Origin: JADKAV01 sp963733395
GTDB lineage: Bacteria > Actinomycetota > Actinomycetes > S36-B12 > UBA10799
DNA: 64,000 nucleotides
Reading direction: 5' to 3'
Assembly (NCBI GenBank): GCA_963733395.1
Contig: CAVTCZ010000019.1
Span: 186,001 to 250,000 of the forward strand
Shown here: piece after piece, positions 9,883 to 19,322 of the stretch
Layout of the letters: each line of letters starts with the position of its first letter
Position numbering within the stretch: the first letter of the stretch is position 1
Program-made: the position numbers and the translations under genes
The notes under the pieces: generated by a model
What the model saw: only the letters and a program-made list of their open reading frames with translations
Database searches by the model: none
Told to the model about the DNA's origin: nothing

Positions 9883-10389
9883 CGGTGCTTCGGATTTCGG
9901 CGGGGAGTCAGGTGGCGCAGGCCGAGCTCGGCGGCCGATCACCGCGAGTGTTGCGCGGTTGCGGTCCGCGGACCACGACTGTTGCACGGTTGTCGGTTCT
10001 GTACCCCCAAAACCAGCAACCGCGCAACACTCGTGGGACGGCACCAGCAACCGCGCAACACTCGTTGCGGACGGCGGGACCCCCAGATGCAACCGCCGCA
10101 CCGCTCGGGTGGATCGCTGCCTCGGTGGCGCTGGTCTGTGCGGGGTGGCACCGTCCGGGGTCCAGGGCGTGGGCGCCATCGAACTGCACGAGCGTCAACG
10201 AACCCGTCCGGTCCGACCCCTGGGCACCCACCGAGGTGTGTCCTCGAGCCGGCCGGGGTCGCAGCGGCCTGGACCGGCCACCGGCACTGGCAGGACCCAT
10301 CCACGCCCCGCACCGACAGCCCACCCCGCACCGACACCCCACCGCACAACGGCCAAGATCAAACTCCCCGCTCACGTCCGAAGCGCCAC
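9883..10389. mobile_element. Non-autonomous TIR element (MITE-like), copy 1, 507 bp
   Basis: The left end begins CGGTGCTTCGGATTTCGG and the right end, read on the other strand, GTGGCGCTTCGGACGTG. Both continue into GCGGGGAGT, making terminal inverted repeats of about 27 bp. The element is flanked by a perfect 5-bp direct repeat TCAAG (9878-9882 and 10390-10394). The first 200 bp hold a nested palindromic core built from repeated GTTGCGCGGTTGC words. About 90 bp in the middle differ from the other copy, and the last 215 bp are again conserved. No credible gene is present. It lies between lysE and lacZ. Copy 2 is at 60084-60602 in opposite orientation. Confidence 0.85.
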
Positions 10390-10412
10390 TCAAGTTGCAC
10401 TGTCACGCCGCG

Positions 10413-13400
10413 TCAGGAGGGGTCGAACCGCAGGCCGACGGTCACCGCGTACCGGCGCCCTGCTGGCATCCGGTACGGCGGGAGCAGCGCCGCGACCCCC
10501 GGGATGTCGCCGCCCACCCCGCGCTGCTGGCGGTCCACGTTGAGGGTGACCTCGCGGGTACGCGTGAGTTCGTGGATATGTTCTGCGGCGTCCAGGGCCT
10601 CTTGGGTGTAGGGCCAGGCGGTGAAGCCCAGCAGGTCGCCGGTCACGTCGTCGGCACGTAACGTTCCGGATCCGGTGACGGCCTCCACCCATCGCACCCT
10701 GGTGCGGTTGCCGTTCTCCTGCGGGCGCATGTAGTCATGCCCCAGGTCGGCCAGCGGCAGGTCGTGGATGGCCGTCCAGGCGCCGTGGTTGCGATCGATG
10801 TAGTTCTCGTGCGGCCCCTTTCCGTACCATCGCACCCGGTTCACCTCGGGCAGGTGCAGGGTGAAGCCGAGCCGCAGCATCGACTTGTGGGGGACGAGTT
10901 CGTGGTGTGCCTCGAACGAGCCGTCCGGGAACACGTCGTATCGCAGCAGCGCCCGGCTGAACAGCCGGCTGCGAAGGGCGAAAGCGATCCGCACTGCCTC
11001 GCCGACCCGCCCCGAGGCCGACCGATGAACTCGGACGGACGGATCCCGCCACGAGGTGTCCACGAGTAGTCGCTGCAGGCGGACGTCGAAGTTGCCGAAC
11101 CCGCGGTCGTTGTCAGTCAGAGCGCGCCAGTAGTTGCGGTGCAGCGGTCCGGTGAGTACTTCCTGCCCATCCACCTCCCACGAAGCCAGCGAGCCGTCCT
11201 GCGGGTCGAACTCCAGTCGCACCCGCCCGGCGGTGACGACCATCCCGGCGACGGTCGGGACGTGTCCGCGGGCAGTCGGCCGGGAGGGCATGCGGGCGAT
11301 CTCGAACTCGTCGAACGCCACCACCGTCCCCGCCGGCATCCCGGGTGCGTCTTCGCGGGTGGCGAAGGTGAACCGGATCACCACGTCGCCGCCCTCCGGG
11401 GGTATGGCCTCGGGCACCTCCCACGGTGTGCTGGCCCACGGATCGAGGGTCACCGGCGCCAGTTCGCTGCGGCGAACCAGATCACCGTGCTGGCGCACTT
11501 CGACCACCGGGGTGAAGCGCCGAGCGTCGGTGAAACTGTGGCGGTTGGTCAAGCGGTAGTGGCCGACAGCCGCGTCGACCTCCTCGACCACGAGATTGCG
11601 GTACCCCCAGTGCACCTCCCGTGCGCTCGGGTGTTCGTGCCGGTCGGCGGCGAGGATGCCGTTCGCGCAGAAGTAGCGATGGGTCGGGGAATCGCCGAAG
11701 TCCCCGCCGTAGAGCCACTGGTCGCCCGCGGGAGTACGGCGACGGATGCTCTGGTCGATGTAGTCCCAGATGAACCCGCCGGCCAGGTTCGGGTACTGGT
11801 AGAAGACGTCGATGTACTCGGCGAAGTTGCCGAGGCTGTTCTCCATGGCGTGGGCGTACTCGCACAGCAACACAGGTCGGCCCGCGAGCAGTTCCGGGGT
11901 CAGCAACTTGTCGTCGGTGAAGAAGTGGTCCGTCAAGACCGCGGCCGGCGAGGGCTTGAGGGTCTCATGGCGGCCGAGGATCGCCATCTGTTCGGCGGTG
12001 GCGTACATCCGGGAGACGACATCACTGATCGCCGGGTTGTGGTCGCCCTCGTAGTGGAACGGCCGACTGGAATCGATGGCCAGCGCGGCCCGCTTCATCG
12101 CAACGAAATTGCCGCCATCGGGTCCGCCCTGACCGGCCTCGTTACCCAGCGACCACATGATGATGCACGGGTGGTTGCGGTCCGCGAGCACCATGCGCTC
12201 CATGCGGTCCACGACGGCGGCGGTCCACATGGGGTTGTCCCCGGGCACGTTCTTGCGTCGCACTCCGTGGGTTTCCAGGTCGCACTCATCCATCACGTAC
12301 AGGCCGAGCTCGTCGCAGACGTCGTAGAACTGCTGGGGGTTCGGGTAGTGCGAGGTGCGGATCGCGTTGATGTTCAGTTGCTTGGCCTTCAGCAGATCCT
12401 CGCGGTACCGGTGGCCGGGAACCGCCCATCCGTGATCCGGGTCGAAGTCATGGCGGTTGACCCCCTTGAGCATGATGCGCACTCCGTTGACCCGGAGTTG
12501 TTCGTCGACGATCTCGATGCTGCGGATTCCGGTGCGGGTGCTCTTCACGTGGACGACCTCGCCACCGACTCGTCAACTGCGCGGCCACTTCGTACAGGTG
12601 CGGCGTCTCGGCGGTCCACGTCAGCGCCGAGGGGACCGGGATCCGCCTGCCCACTACGTCGGAAACCACCGGGAGGTCGGCCACCGGTTCCCAGGCGGTC
12701 GCGCCCGGGGCCTTGAGGAACAACTGCAGCGACGCGTCCTCGCGCGGTTCGACGTCGACCCGCACCGCGAGCTCCCCATCGGTGTACGGGGCGGACAGGG
12801 CCGGGGTGACCGCCAGATCCCGGATGGCCACCGCCGGCTCGCTGTGCAGCCAGACCGGACGGAAGATCCCGCTGAGCACCCACATGTCCTGGTTCTCCAG
12901 GTAGCTGCCGTCGGTGAACCGGTACACGACGCAGGTGAGGGTGTTCGTCCCGGTGTGCACGAACGCGGTGAGGTCGAACTCGGCCGGGAGGAAGGACCCC
13001 TGCGTGTAGCCCGCGAAGGCGCCGTTCACGAAGAGCGCCATGCCCGCTTTGACGCCCTCGAACATGATCAGCGTGCGTCGGCCCTGCCAGGAGTCGGGAA
13101 GGTCGAACGCGCGCGTAAGCACCCCGATCTCGTTGCGGTCCGGGTCGATGTCGGGGATGCGGGCGGCACGCTTGCCGATTCCGGGCGGATAGGTGTTGGC
13201 CAGGTAGTAGGGGGTGCCGTATCCCTGCAACTGCCACAGTCCGGGGACCTGCAACTCCCCGCCGGTCGCGCCCCGGCGGCCCAGCTCCACCGGGTCCAGA
13301 CCACTGATTCCGGCGTGGTGCTCGAAGGCCCACTGCCCGGCGAGGTCGATGCGGTGTTCGTCACCTCCCGGTTCGAGGGTGGTTCTTCCGCGGACCACGG

Positions 13401-13467
13401 AACGCCCTGCGAGGCGGTTGATACCGAAGACGGCGGGGTCGTGCCAGGTGTCCATGGTGAACTGCAT
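10413..13467 (-). CDS. lacZ: Beta-galactosidase, GH2 LacZ type (one frameshift)
   Basis: This is about 1,017 aa, the size of E. coli LacZ, with the same order of domains: jelly-roll (MFEGVKAGMALFVNG, YTQGSFLPAEFDLT), immunoglobulin-like, TIM barrel and the beta-sandwich C-terminus. Acid/base Glu lies in WSLGNEAG and the nucleophile in LLCEYAHAME. The residue after AHAM is Glu where Gly is usual. RYFCANGI and WGYRNLVVEEVD are also conserved. It hydrolyses beta-galactosides in the cytoplasm (no signal peptide). Reading frame changes near 12565-12575 (after AAQLT, resuming at GGEVVHVKSTRTG), probably an indel error. The start is ATG 13467. Confidence 0.88.
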
Positions 13468-13602
13468 GTTCCGATCATTCCAGTGGTTGCAAGGGTGGGG
13501 ATGGTGATCGCGTACTGGCGGCCGGCGAGTGGGATCCCCGGGGCCAGTGGTAGTCCCACCGCGCCGACCGCTGGCCAGGTCGCGGCGGGCTAGGGTCGGA
13601 CC

Positions 13603-14619
13603 ATGCCCGATGCCGTCGACTGGGACCTCGCCGCCGCCCTGGGAGGCCGGATCGTCGGTGGTGGGCCGCGGCTGACGCCCGAGGAAGCCAACCAGGTCGT
13701 CGCCGAGCTGTACTACCTGGCCGGGGAGGCCACCCCGCTGGTGCAACAGACGACCGGACTCGACGACTACCTCGCCAGTGAGGTCCAGGTCGTCGACCGG
13801 CAGGAGTGGATCCGTTCCAACCTCGACAGCTTCCAGCGGATCAGCGCGCCGCTGACCGAACGACTCGAGGACGCAGGGGCCTTCACCCGCGAGGTCGGCT
13901 CGCGGATGACCGGCGCCCAGCTCGGGCTCGTGCTCGGATTCGTGGGTTCGCGCGTCCTGGGCCAGTTCGAGATCTTCACCGAGGACGACCCGCGGTTGCT
14001 GCTCGTGGCACCGAACATCGTGGCCATCGAGCGCCACCTCGAGGTCGTGCCCAGGGACTTCCGGCTGTGGGTGTGCGTCCACGAGCAGACCCACCGGATC
14101 CAGTTCGCGGCGGCACCGTGGCTGTCCGGGTACCTGCTGGACAACATCCACCAGTACATGCGGCTGGCGGACATGACGACCCAGGAGTTGTTCTCGCGGT
14201 TGGCGGCCGCCGTCCGGGCGCTGCGGTCCGGGGATCAACCCGACGGGATCGTGGGGGCGTTCCAGACCCCGGACCAGAAGGTCCTGTTCGACCGGTTGAC
14301 CGCAGTGATGAGCCTGCTCGAAGGCCACGCGGATGTGGTCATGGACGAGGTCGGGCCGCAGGCGATCCCGACCGTGCGGTACATCCGGTCGGTGTTCCAG
14401 CAGCGCCGCGCCTCGGGCAGCATCGGCTGGGAGGGGTTCCTGCGCAGGCTGCTGGGCATGGACCTGAAGGCCCGGCAGTACGCCCAGGGCGCGGCATTCG
14501 TCCGGGCCGTCCTGGCCGACGGCGGCATGCAGCGGCTCAACACCGTGTGGGAGTCGTCGGAGCATCTGCCCACACGCGCGGAGATCGAGGACCCGGCGCT
14601 GTGGCTCAAGCGTCTGTAG
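13603..14619 (+). CDS. Zinc-dependent metalloprotease-like protein (DUF2342 / F420-associated family)
   Basis: This is a 338-aa soluble protein of an actinobacterial family annotated as zinc-dependent metalloprotease or coenzyme F420 biosynthesis-associated protein. The metal motif is VCVHEQTHRIQF, with His160, Glu161 and His164 as an HExxH. A later EGHADVVMDEVGP segment supplies the third-ligand region. True activity is unproven for the family. TAGGGT at 13591-13596 stands six bases before the ATG, so it is probably leaderless. The 3' end overlaps the likely tilS start, which links it to the tilS-hpt unit. Confidence 0.85.
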   Translation: MPDAVDWDLAAALGGRIVGGGPRLTPEEANQVVAELYYLAGEATPLVQQTTGLDDYLASEVQVVDRQEWIRSNLDSFQRISAPLTERLEDAGAFTREVGSRMTGAQLGLVLGFVGSRVLGQFEIFTEDDPRLLLVAPNIVAIERHLEVVPRDFRLWVCVHEQTHRIQFAAAPWLSGYLLDNIHQYMRLADMTTQELFSRLAAAVRALRSGDQPDGIVGAFQTPDQKVLFDRLTAVMSLLEGHADVVMDEVGPQAIPTVRYIRSVFQQRRASGSIGWEGFLRRLLGMDLKARQYAQGAAFVRAVLADGGMQRLNTVWESSEHLPTRAEIEDPALWLKRL

Positions 14620-15587
14620 GTCCCGCGCTGCTGGCCGTGCGGCGGGCGGTGGTGGCCTCGCTGGCCGATCTCCCTGAGGATTCCCTGGCCCTGGTCGCCT
14701 GCTCGGGCGGCGCCGATTCACTTGCGCTGGCCGCCGGCGCGGCACTCAGCGGCCGGCGGGTGGGAGCGGTGGTCGTCGATCACGGACTGCAGGCCGACTC
14801 GGCCGACACTGCGCACCGGGCGGCGGCACAGTGCCGGGGGCTGGGGCTGGATCCGGTCGTGCTGCGCCGGGTCGAGGTGGGCGGGCAGGGTGGCCCGGAG
14901 GCGGCGGCGCGCACGGCGCGGTACGCGGCGCTGCGGGAGGTGGCCGACCAGCAGGCGGCGGCCGCGATCCTGCTGGCGCACACCTTGGACGATCAGGCCG
15001 AGACGGTACTGCTGCGACTGGCCCGGGGTTCGGGAGCGCGCAGCCTGGCCGCCATGGCGGCGGTGGACGCGGATCTGCGCCGACCGCTGCTGGGGCTGCG
15101 CCGGGAGCTGGTGCGCGCCGCCTGCGAGGAGGCCGGACTCGAGCCCCATGCGGATCCGCACAACACCGATGCCCGCTACGCCCGCTCCCGGCTGCGTCAG
15201 CACGGCCTGCCCGCGCTCGTGGAAGATCTCGGTGATTCCGTGGTCCTCGGGCTGGCGCGATCGGCGGCCGCGCTGCGTGATGACAACGAGGCCCTCGACG
15301 GGTGGGCGGCGCAGGTGCCGGTCGAGCACGCCGCTGCCGTGAGCGCGCGCGTGGCCGATCTCGAGGCGTTGCCGGCTGCGGTCCGGTTGCGGGTCATCCG
15401 CCGCATGGCACTGCTGGCCGGCAGTCCGGCGGCGGCGCTGACCCGGGAACACCTGCTCAGCGCGCAGGCCCTGGTGGCCGACTGGCGGGGACAAGGTCCG
15501 GTGGATCTGCCGGGTGGTGTTCGCGCCGGGCGGGAGTCTGGCAGGCTAGTGCTGCAGCCGGCCCCCGGGAGGAACAGTGCGTGTTGA
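14601..15587 (+). CDS. tilS: tRNA(Ile) lysidine synthetase TilS
   Basis: This is a 328-aa N-type ATP pyrophosphatase. The PP-loop SGGADS is at residues 35-40, followed by VDHGLQADSA, AHTLDDQAETVLLRL (the HTLDDQAET motif) and RPLLGLRRELVRAACEEAG. It converts C34 of tRNA-Ile(CAU) to lysidine, allowing AUA decoding. GTG 14601 is chosen as start and lies within the 3' end of the metalloprotease gene. GTG 14637 is a shorter alternative. The C-terminal domain is shorter than in E. coli TilS, as usual in actinobacteria. Its stop overlaps the hpt start. Confidence 0.9.
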   Translation: MAQASVGPALLAVRRAVVASLADLPEDSLALVACSGGADSLALAAGAALSGRRVGAVVVDHGLQADSADTAHRAAAQCRGLGLDPVVLRRVEVGGQGGPEAAARTARYAALREVADQQAAAAILLAHTLDDQAETVLLRLARGSGARSLAAMAAVDADLRRPLLGLRRELVRAACEEAGLEPHADPHNTDARYARSRLRQHGLPALVEDLGDSVVLGLARSAAALRDDNEALDGWAAQVPVEHAAAVSARVADLEALPAAVRLRVIRRMALLAGSPAAALTREHLLSAQALVADWRGQGPVDLPGGVRAGRESGRLVLQPAPGRNSAC

Positions 15588-16131
15588 GGACCTGGATGGC
15601 GAGTTGGAGGGCGTGCTGATCACCGCTGAGGAGTTGCAGCAGCGGCTGGCGCAGATGGCCAAGCAGGTGGACGCCGACTACCGGGACAAGGATCTGCTCA
15701 TCGTGGGCGTGCTCAAGGGTGCGGTCATGGTCGTCGCCGACTTCATCCGGGCGCTGTCCATCCCGGTCGAGATGGACTGGATGGCGGTCAGTTCCTACGG
15801 CTCCAGCACGAAGAGTTCCGGCGTGGTGCGCATCCTCAAGGACCTCGATGCCGACCTGCAGGGCCGCGATGTCCTCATTGTGGAGGACATTCTCGATTCC
15901 GGGCTCACCTTGTCCTGGCTGCTGCGCAACCTGCGCTCCCGGGGAGCGGCGAGCGTCGAGGTGCTGACCCTGCTGCGCAAGCCCGACGCCATGCGTACCG
16001 AGGTGGACGTGCGCTACCTCGGGTTCGACATCCCGAACGACTTCGTGGTCGGCTACGGCCTGGACTACGCCGAGAAGTACCGGAACCTGGACTGCGTGGC
16101 GAAGCTGGCGCCGTCGATCTACGAGTCGTAG
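15577..16131 (+). CDS. hpt: Hypoxanthine phosphoribosyltransferase
   Basis: This is a 184-aa purine salvage enzyme. The PRPP-binding motif is VLIVEDILDSGLTLSWLL, the pyrophosphate loop VGVLKGAVMV is near residues 46-55, and the purine-contacting DFVVGYGLDY is near the C-terminus. It makes IMP or GMP from hypoxanthine or guanine. GTG 15577 has a strong upstream GGGAGGA and overlaps the tilS stop, the standard tilS-hpt arrangement upstream of ftsH. Confidence 0.93.
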   Translation: MRVEDLDGELEGVLITAEELQQRLAQMAKQVDADYRDKDLLIVGVLKGAVMVVADFIRALSIPVEMDWMAVSSYGSSTKSSGVVRILKDLDADLQGRDVLIVEDILDSGLTLSWLLRNLRSRGAASVEVLTLLRKPDAMRTEVDVRYLGFDIPNDFVVGYGLDYAEKYRNLDCVAKLAPSIYES

Positions 16132-16530
16132 GAGCCTGCTGAGCAGTGCTGTTCCGAGTGCGGCGGGGGCCAGAGAAGCGGCGCCCATGGTCTCGGGACC
16201 TGCAGCCGATGCGGGACTTTCGGCTCTGCGGGGGGAGCTGTCTGACGTCCGGGCCAACGCCGGGCGGCTGGTGGGAAGTTCATCCGGGTGCGCCTGATGT
16301 GCCCAGGCGGGGCGAATCCGAGCGAGCGCCCGGTTGCGGGTGGGCGATGACGGCAAGGCGCATTCGTCCAAGACCCGGGCAACGCGTGGGTCTTCCCGCA
16401 CGTCGTGACCGTCCACCTACGCCGAGCACGCGGCGAGAGGTGCCGCCCGTCGGTGTCCGGCGGGCCGATTCCACCCACAGCGGAACCGCGTTTCACCGTA
16501 CGGGAATGAGCGGACGCGTTTCGGCCGTTC
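16132..16530. other. Gene-free interval between hpt and ftsH
   Basis: These 400 bp contain no ORF with convincing coding character on either strand. No strong hairpin or repeat was seen. The only element recognised is the TATCCT hexamer at 16531-16536 directly after it, seven bases before the ftsH ATG. Confidence 0.45.
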
Positions 16531-16543
16531 TATCCTCAAGGTG

Positions 16544-18499
16544 ATGAATATGAAGCGCTTGGCGCGCGGGCCGTTGTTGTGGATCTTGCTGGCAGTACTC
16601 CTTGTGCTGCTCGGCAGCAGTCTGGTGTCCGGCGTCGGCGGGGTGAAAGACGTCGACACCTGGCAGGCCGTCGACTACATCGAGCAGAACCAGGCCAAGC
16701 AGGCCAAACTGATCGACCGCGAGCAGCGCATCGAGTTGACGCTGCAGGACGGCAGCCAGGTTCGCTCGGAGTACATCACCGGTCAGGGACTGGAACTCCA
16801 GAACCAGTTGCAGGCCAAGAAGGACGCCGGTCAACTGCCGGACGGCTACACCGTCGAGGTGCCGCGGGACAACATCTTCGTGACTCTGCTGGTCTCCTTG
16901 CTGCCGGTGGTGCTGATCGTGCTGCTGCTGTTCTTCTTCATGAGCCAGATGCAGGGCGGCGGCTCCCGGATCATGAACTTCGGCAAGTCCAAGGCCAAGG
17001 TCATCACCAAGGACATGCCCCAGACCACATTCGCCGACGTCGCCGGGGCCGACGAGGCCTGCGAGGAACTCGAGGAGATCAAGGAGTTCCTGGCCGCACC
17101 GGCGAAGTTCCAGGCGGTCGGCGCCAAGATCCCCAAGGGCGTGTTGCTCTACGGCCCGCCCGGTACCGGCAAGACGCTGCTGGCGCGCGCCGTGGCCGGC
17201 GAGGCCGGGGTCCCGTTCTACTCGATCTCCGGGTCGGACTTCGTGGAGATGTTCGTCGGTGTCGGTGCCTCCCGGGTGCGCGACCTGTTCGAGCAGGCCA
17301 AGGCCAACGCTCCCGCGATCGTCTTCGTCGACGAGATCGACGCCGTCGGCCGCCACCGTGGCGCCGGCCTGGGCGGGGGCCACGACGAGCGCGAGCAGAC
17401 CCTGAACCAGTTGCTCGTCGAGATGGACGGCTTCGACGTGTCCGGCGGTGTCATCCTCATCGCCGCCACGAACCGCCCGGACATCCTCGACCCGGCGTTG
17501 CTGCGCCCGGGCCGCTTCGACCGGCAGATCGCCGTGGAGCGCCCCGACCTCAAGGGCCGCGAGGAGATCCTCAAGGTGCATGTGAAGGGCAAGCCGATCG
17601 CCCCCGGCATCGACCTCATGAACATCGCCCGCCGCACCCCCGGCTTCACCGGTGCCGACCTGGCCAACGTCCTCAACGAGGCGGCGCTGCTGACCGCCCG
17701 TGGCGGGCAGACCCTGATCACCCCGGAGGCCGTGGACGAGGCCATCGACCGAGTGGTCGCCGGGCCCCAGAAACGCAGCCGCCTGATGAACGAGGCGGAG
17801 AAGCGCATCACCGCCTACCACGAGGGCGGCCACGCCCTGGTCGCTGCGGCGCTGCCGAACAGCGACCCGGTGCACAAGATCACGATCCTTCCGCGCGGGC
17901 GTGCTCTGGGGTACACGATGGTGTTGCCCGACGAGGACAAGTACTCGACCACTCGCAACGAGATGCTCGACCAACTCGCCTACATGCTGGGCGGCCGGGC
18001 GGCCGAGGAGATGGTCTTCCACGACCCGACCACCGGTGCGTCGAACGACATCGAGAAGGCCACGGCCGTGGCCCGGGCCATGGTCACGCAGTACGGCATG
18101 ACCGAGCGGCTCGGCGCGATCCGGTACGGCCAGGAGAACAACGAGGTGTTCCTGGGCCGCGACATGGGCCATATGCGGGACTACTCCGAGGAGATCGCCG
18201 CCGCCATCGACGAGGAGGTGCGCGCGCTCATCGAGCAGGCGCATCAGGAGGCCTACGAGGTCCTCTTCGACAACCGCGACATCCTCGACCGGCTGGTCGT
18301 GGAGCTGCTCGAGAAGGAGACCCTCGACAAGGCGCAGGTCGCGGAGATCTTCGAGGACTTGCGCCGCCGTGACGCCCGGCCCGCGTGGACCGGCTCCGCC
18401 CGCCGCCGCCCGCACGAGCGCGGCCCGGTCGACTACCCCGCCGGGTCCAACGGCAACGGCTCCGGCTCCGGTGTGCCGCTGCCGGACCAGCCGGTGTAG
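16544..18499 (+). CDS. ftsH: ATP-dependent zinc metalloprotease FtsH
   Basis: This is a 651-aa membrane-anchored AAA+ protease. TM1 is at about residues 10-28, a periplasmic segment follows, and TM2 is at about 105-128. The AAA module has Walker A GPPGTGKT (204-211), Walker B IVFVDEIDAVG and the second region of homology LLRPGRFDRQI. The zinc site is HEGGH (426-430), a variant of HEAGH. The tail is Gly/Ser/Asn-rich. It degrades misassembled membrane and short-lived cytosolic proteins. ATG 16544 is preferred over GTG 16541 because TATCCT (16531-16536) sits seven bases upstream, consistent with a leaderless mRNA. Confidence 0.96.
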   Translation: MNMKRLARGPLLWILLAVLLVLLGSSLVSGVGGVKDVDTWQAVDYIEQNQAKQAKLIDREQRIELTLQDGSQVRSEYITGQGLELQNQLQAKKDAGQLPDGYTVEVPRDNIFVTLLVSLLPVVLIVLLLFFFMSQMQGGGSRIMNFGKSKAKVITKDMPQTTFADVAGADEACEELEEIKEFLAAPAKFQAVGAKIPKGVLLYGPPGTGKTLLARAVAGEAGVPFYSISGSDFVEMFVGVGASRVRDLFEQAKANAPAIVFVDEIDAVGRHRGAGLGGGHDEREQTLNQLLVEMDGFDVSGGVILIAATNRPDILDPALLRPGRFDRQIAVERPDLKGREEILKVHVKGKPIAPGIDLMNIARRTPGFTGADLANVLNEAALLTARGGQTLITPEAVDEAIDRVVAGPQKRSRLMNEAEKRITAYHEGGHALVAAALPNSDPVHKITILPRGRALGYTMVLPDEDKYSTTRNEMLDQLAYMLGGRAAEEMVFHDPTTGASNDIEKATAVARAMVTQYGMTERLGAIRYGQENNEVFLGRDMGHMRDYSEEIAAAIDEEVRALIEQAHQEAYEVLFDNRDILDRLVVELLEKETLDKAQVAEIFEDLRRRDARPAWTGSARRRPHERGPVDYPAGSNGNGSGSGVPLPDQPV

Positions 18500-18582
18500 G
18501 CGAGGCCCGCACCGCCACCGCCGGCGTCCCGGGCGGGTTCTCGGTATGTCATCGGTTGCTTCGGTCGCCCCGACCCCTACCG

Positions 18583-18651
18583 GGGAGGGATACGTACACC
18601 GGGGAGAGATAGTTGCGGTCCGTTTCTCTCCCCGGTGTACATATCCCTCCC
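18583..18651. repeat. Long near-perfect hairpin between ftsH and folE
   Basis: The arms of 27 nt (18583-18609 and 18625-18651) pair with a single C/A-type mismatch and a 15-nt loop. The left arm begins GGGAGGGATACG and ends GGGGAGAGA. There is no T-run after it. It could attenuate or terminate transcription between ftsH and folE or be a single copy of another palindromic repeat family. No second copy was seen in the window. Confidence 0.8.
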
Positions 18652-18719
18652 GCCTGCGGGGGTGGGGTGACGGCATCACCCGTCGGGCGCAACCGGCTGA
18701 TGTGCCCCAGACTGGTCGA

Positions 18720-19322
18720 ATGACCGACTCCATCAGCCTGCCCGTCCGCGAGATCCCGCCGTTCGATCAAGAGCGCGCGGAGGCCGCCATCCGGGAACTC
18801 CTGCTGGCAGTGGGCGAAGACCCGGACCGGGACGGCCTCAAGGACACGCCGGCGCGGGTGGCGCGCATGTACGCCGAGGTGTTCGCCGGCATGCGGCTAG
18901 CCCCCGAGGACGTGTTGACCACCACGTTCGACCTCGCGCATGACGAACTCGTGCTGGTGCGGGACATCGAGCTGTGGAGCCACTGTGAGCACCACCTCGT
19001 GCCGTTCTTCGGCAAGGCGCACGTGGGCTACATCCCCGCGGACAACGGCCGCATCACCGGCCTGAGCAAACTGGCCCGGCTCGTGGATGTGTACGCCAAG
19101 CGGCCGCAGGTCCAGGAACGCCTCACCACGCAGGTGGCCGATGCCCTGCAGTCGATCCTGCAGCCGCGCGGCGTGATCGTGGTGATGGAGGCCGAACACC
19201 TGTGCATGGCCATGCGGGGGATCCACAAGCCCGGGGCCATCACGACGACCAGTGCGGTGCGGGGGCAGTTGCGCGACTCGGCTACCCGAGCGGAAGCGAT
19301 GTCACTGATACTTGGTCGGTGA
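18720..19322 (+). CDS. folE: GTP cyclohydrolase I
   Basis: This is a 200-aa enzyme of the first folate step, GTP to 7,8-dihydroneopterin triphosphate. Zinc ligands are Cys89 and His92 in CEHHLVPFFG and Cys162 in HLCMAMRGI. The GLSKLARLVDVYAKRPQVQERLT block is conserved. It heads a tight folate operon: the folP start overlaps its stop. The sequence CAGACT lies six bases before the ATG, a weak fit to the leaderless pattern. Confidence 0.95.
   Translation: MTDSISLPVREIPPFDQERAEAAIRELLLAVGEDPDRDGLKDTPARVARMYAEVFAGMRLAPEDVLTTTFDLAHDELVLVRDIELWSHCEHHLVPFFGKAHVGYIPADNGRITGLSKLARLVDVYAKRPQVQERLTTQVADALQSILQPRGVIVVMEAEHLCMAMRGIHKPGAITTTSAVRGQLRDSATRAEAMSLILGR

Noticed and set aside
9874..10661. Several overlapping ORFs of 100-275 aa within the first mobile element
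   Set aside because: All frames are rich in Arg, Pro and Thr, have no ribosome or leaderless start signal, and are broken in the second copy's middle. The element is better read as non-coding.
16493..18733. Minus-strand ORF of 746 aa opposite ftsH
   Set aside because: It has no recognisable motif, with repetitive Val/Asp/Leu/Gly composition, and mirrors the ftsH third-position pattern.
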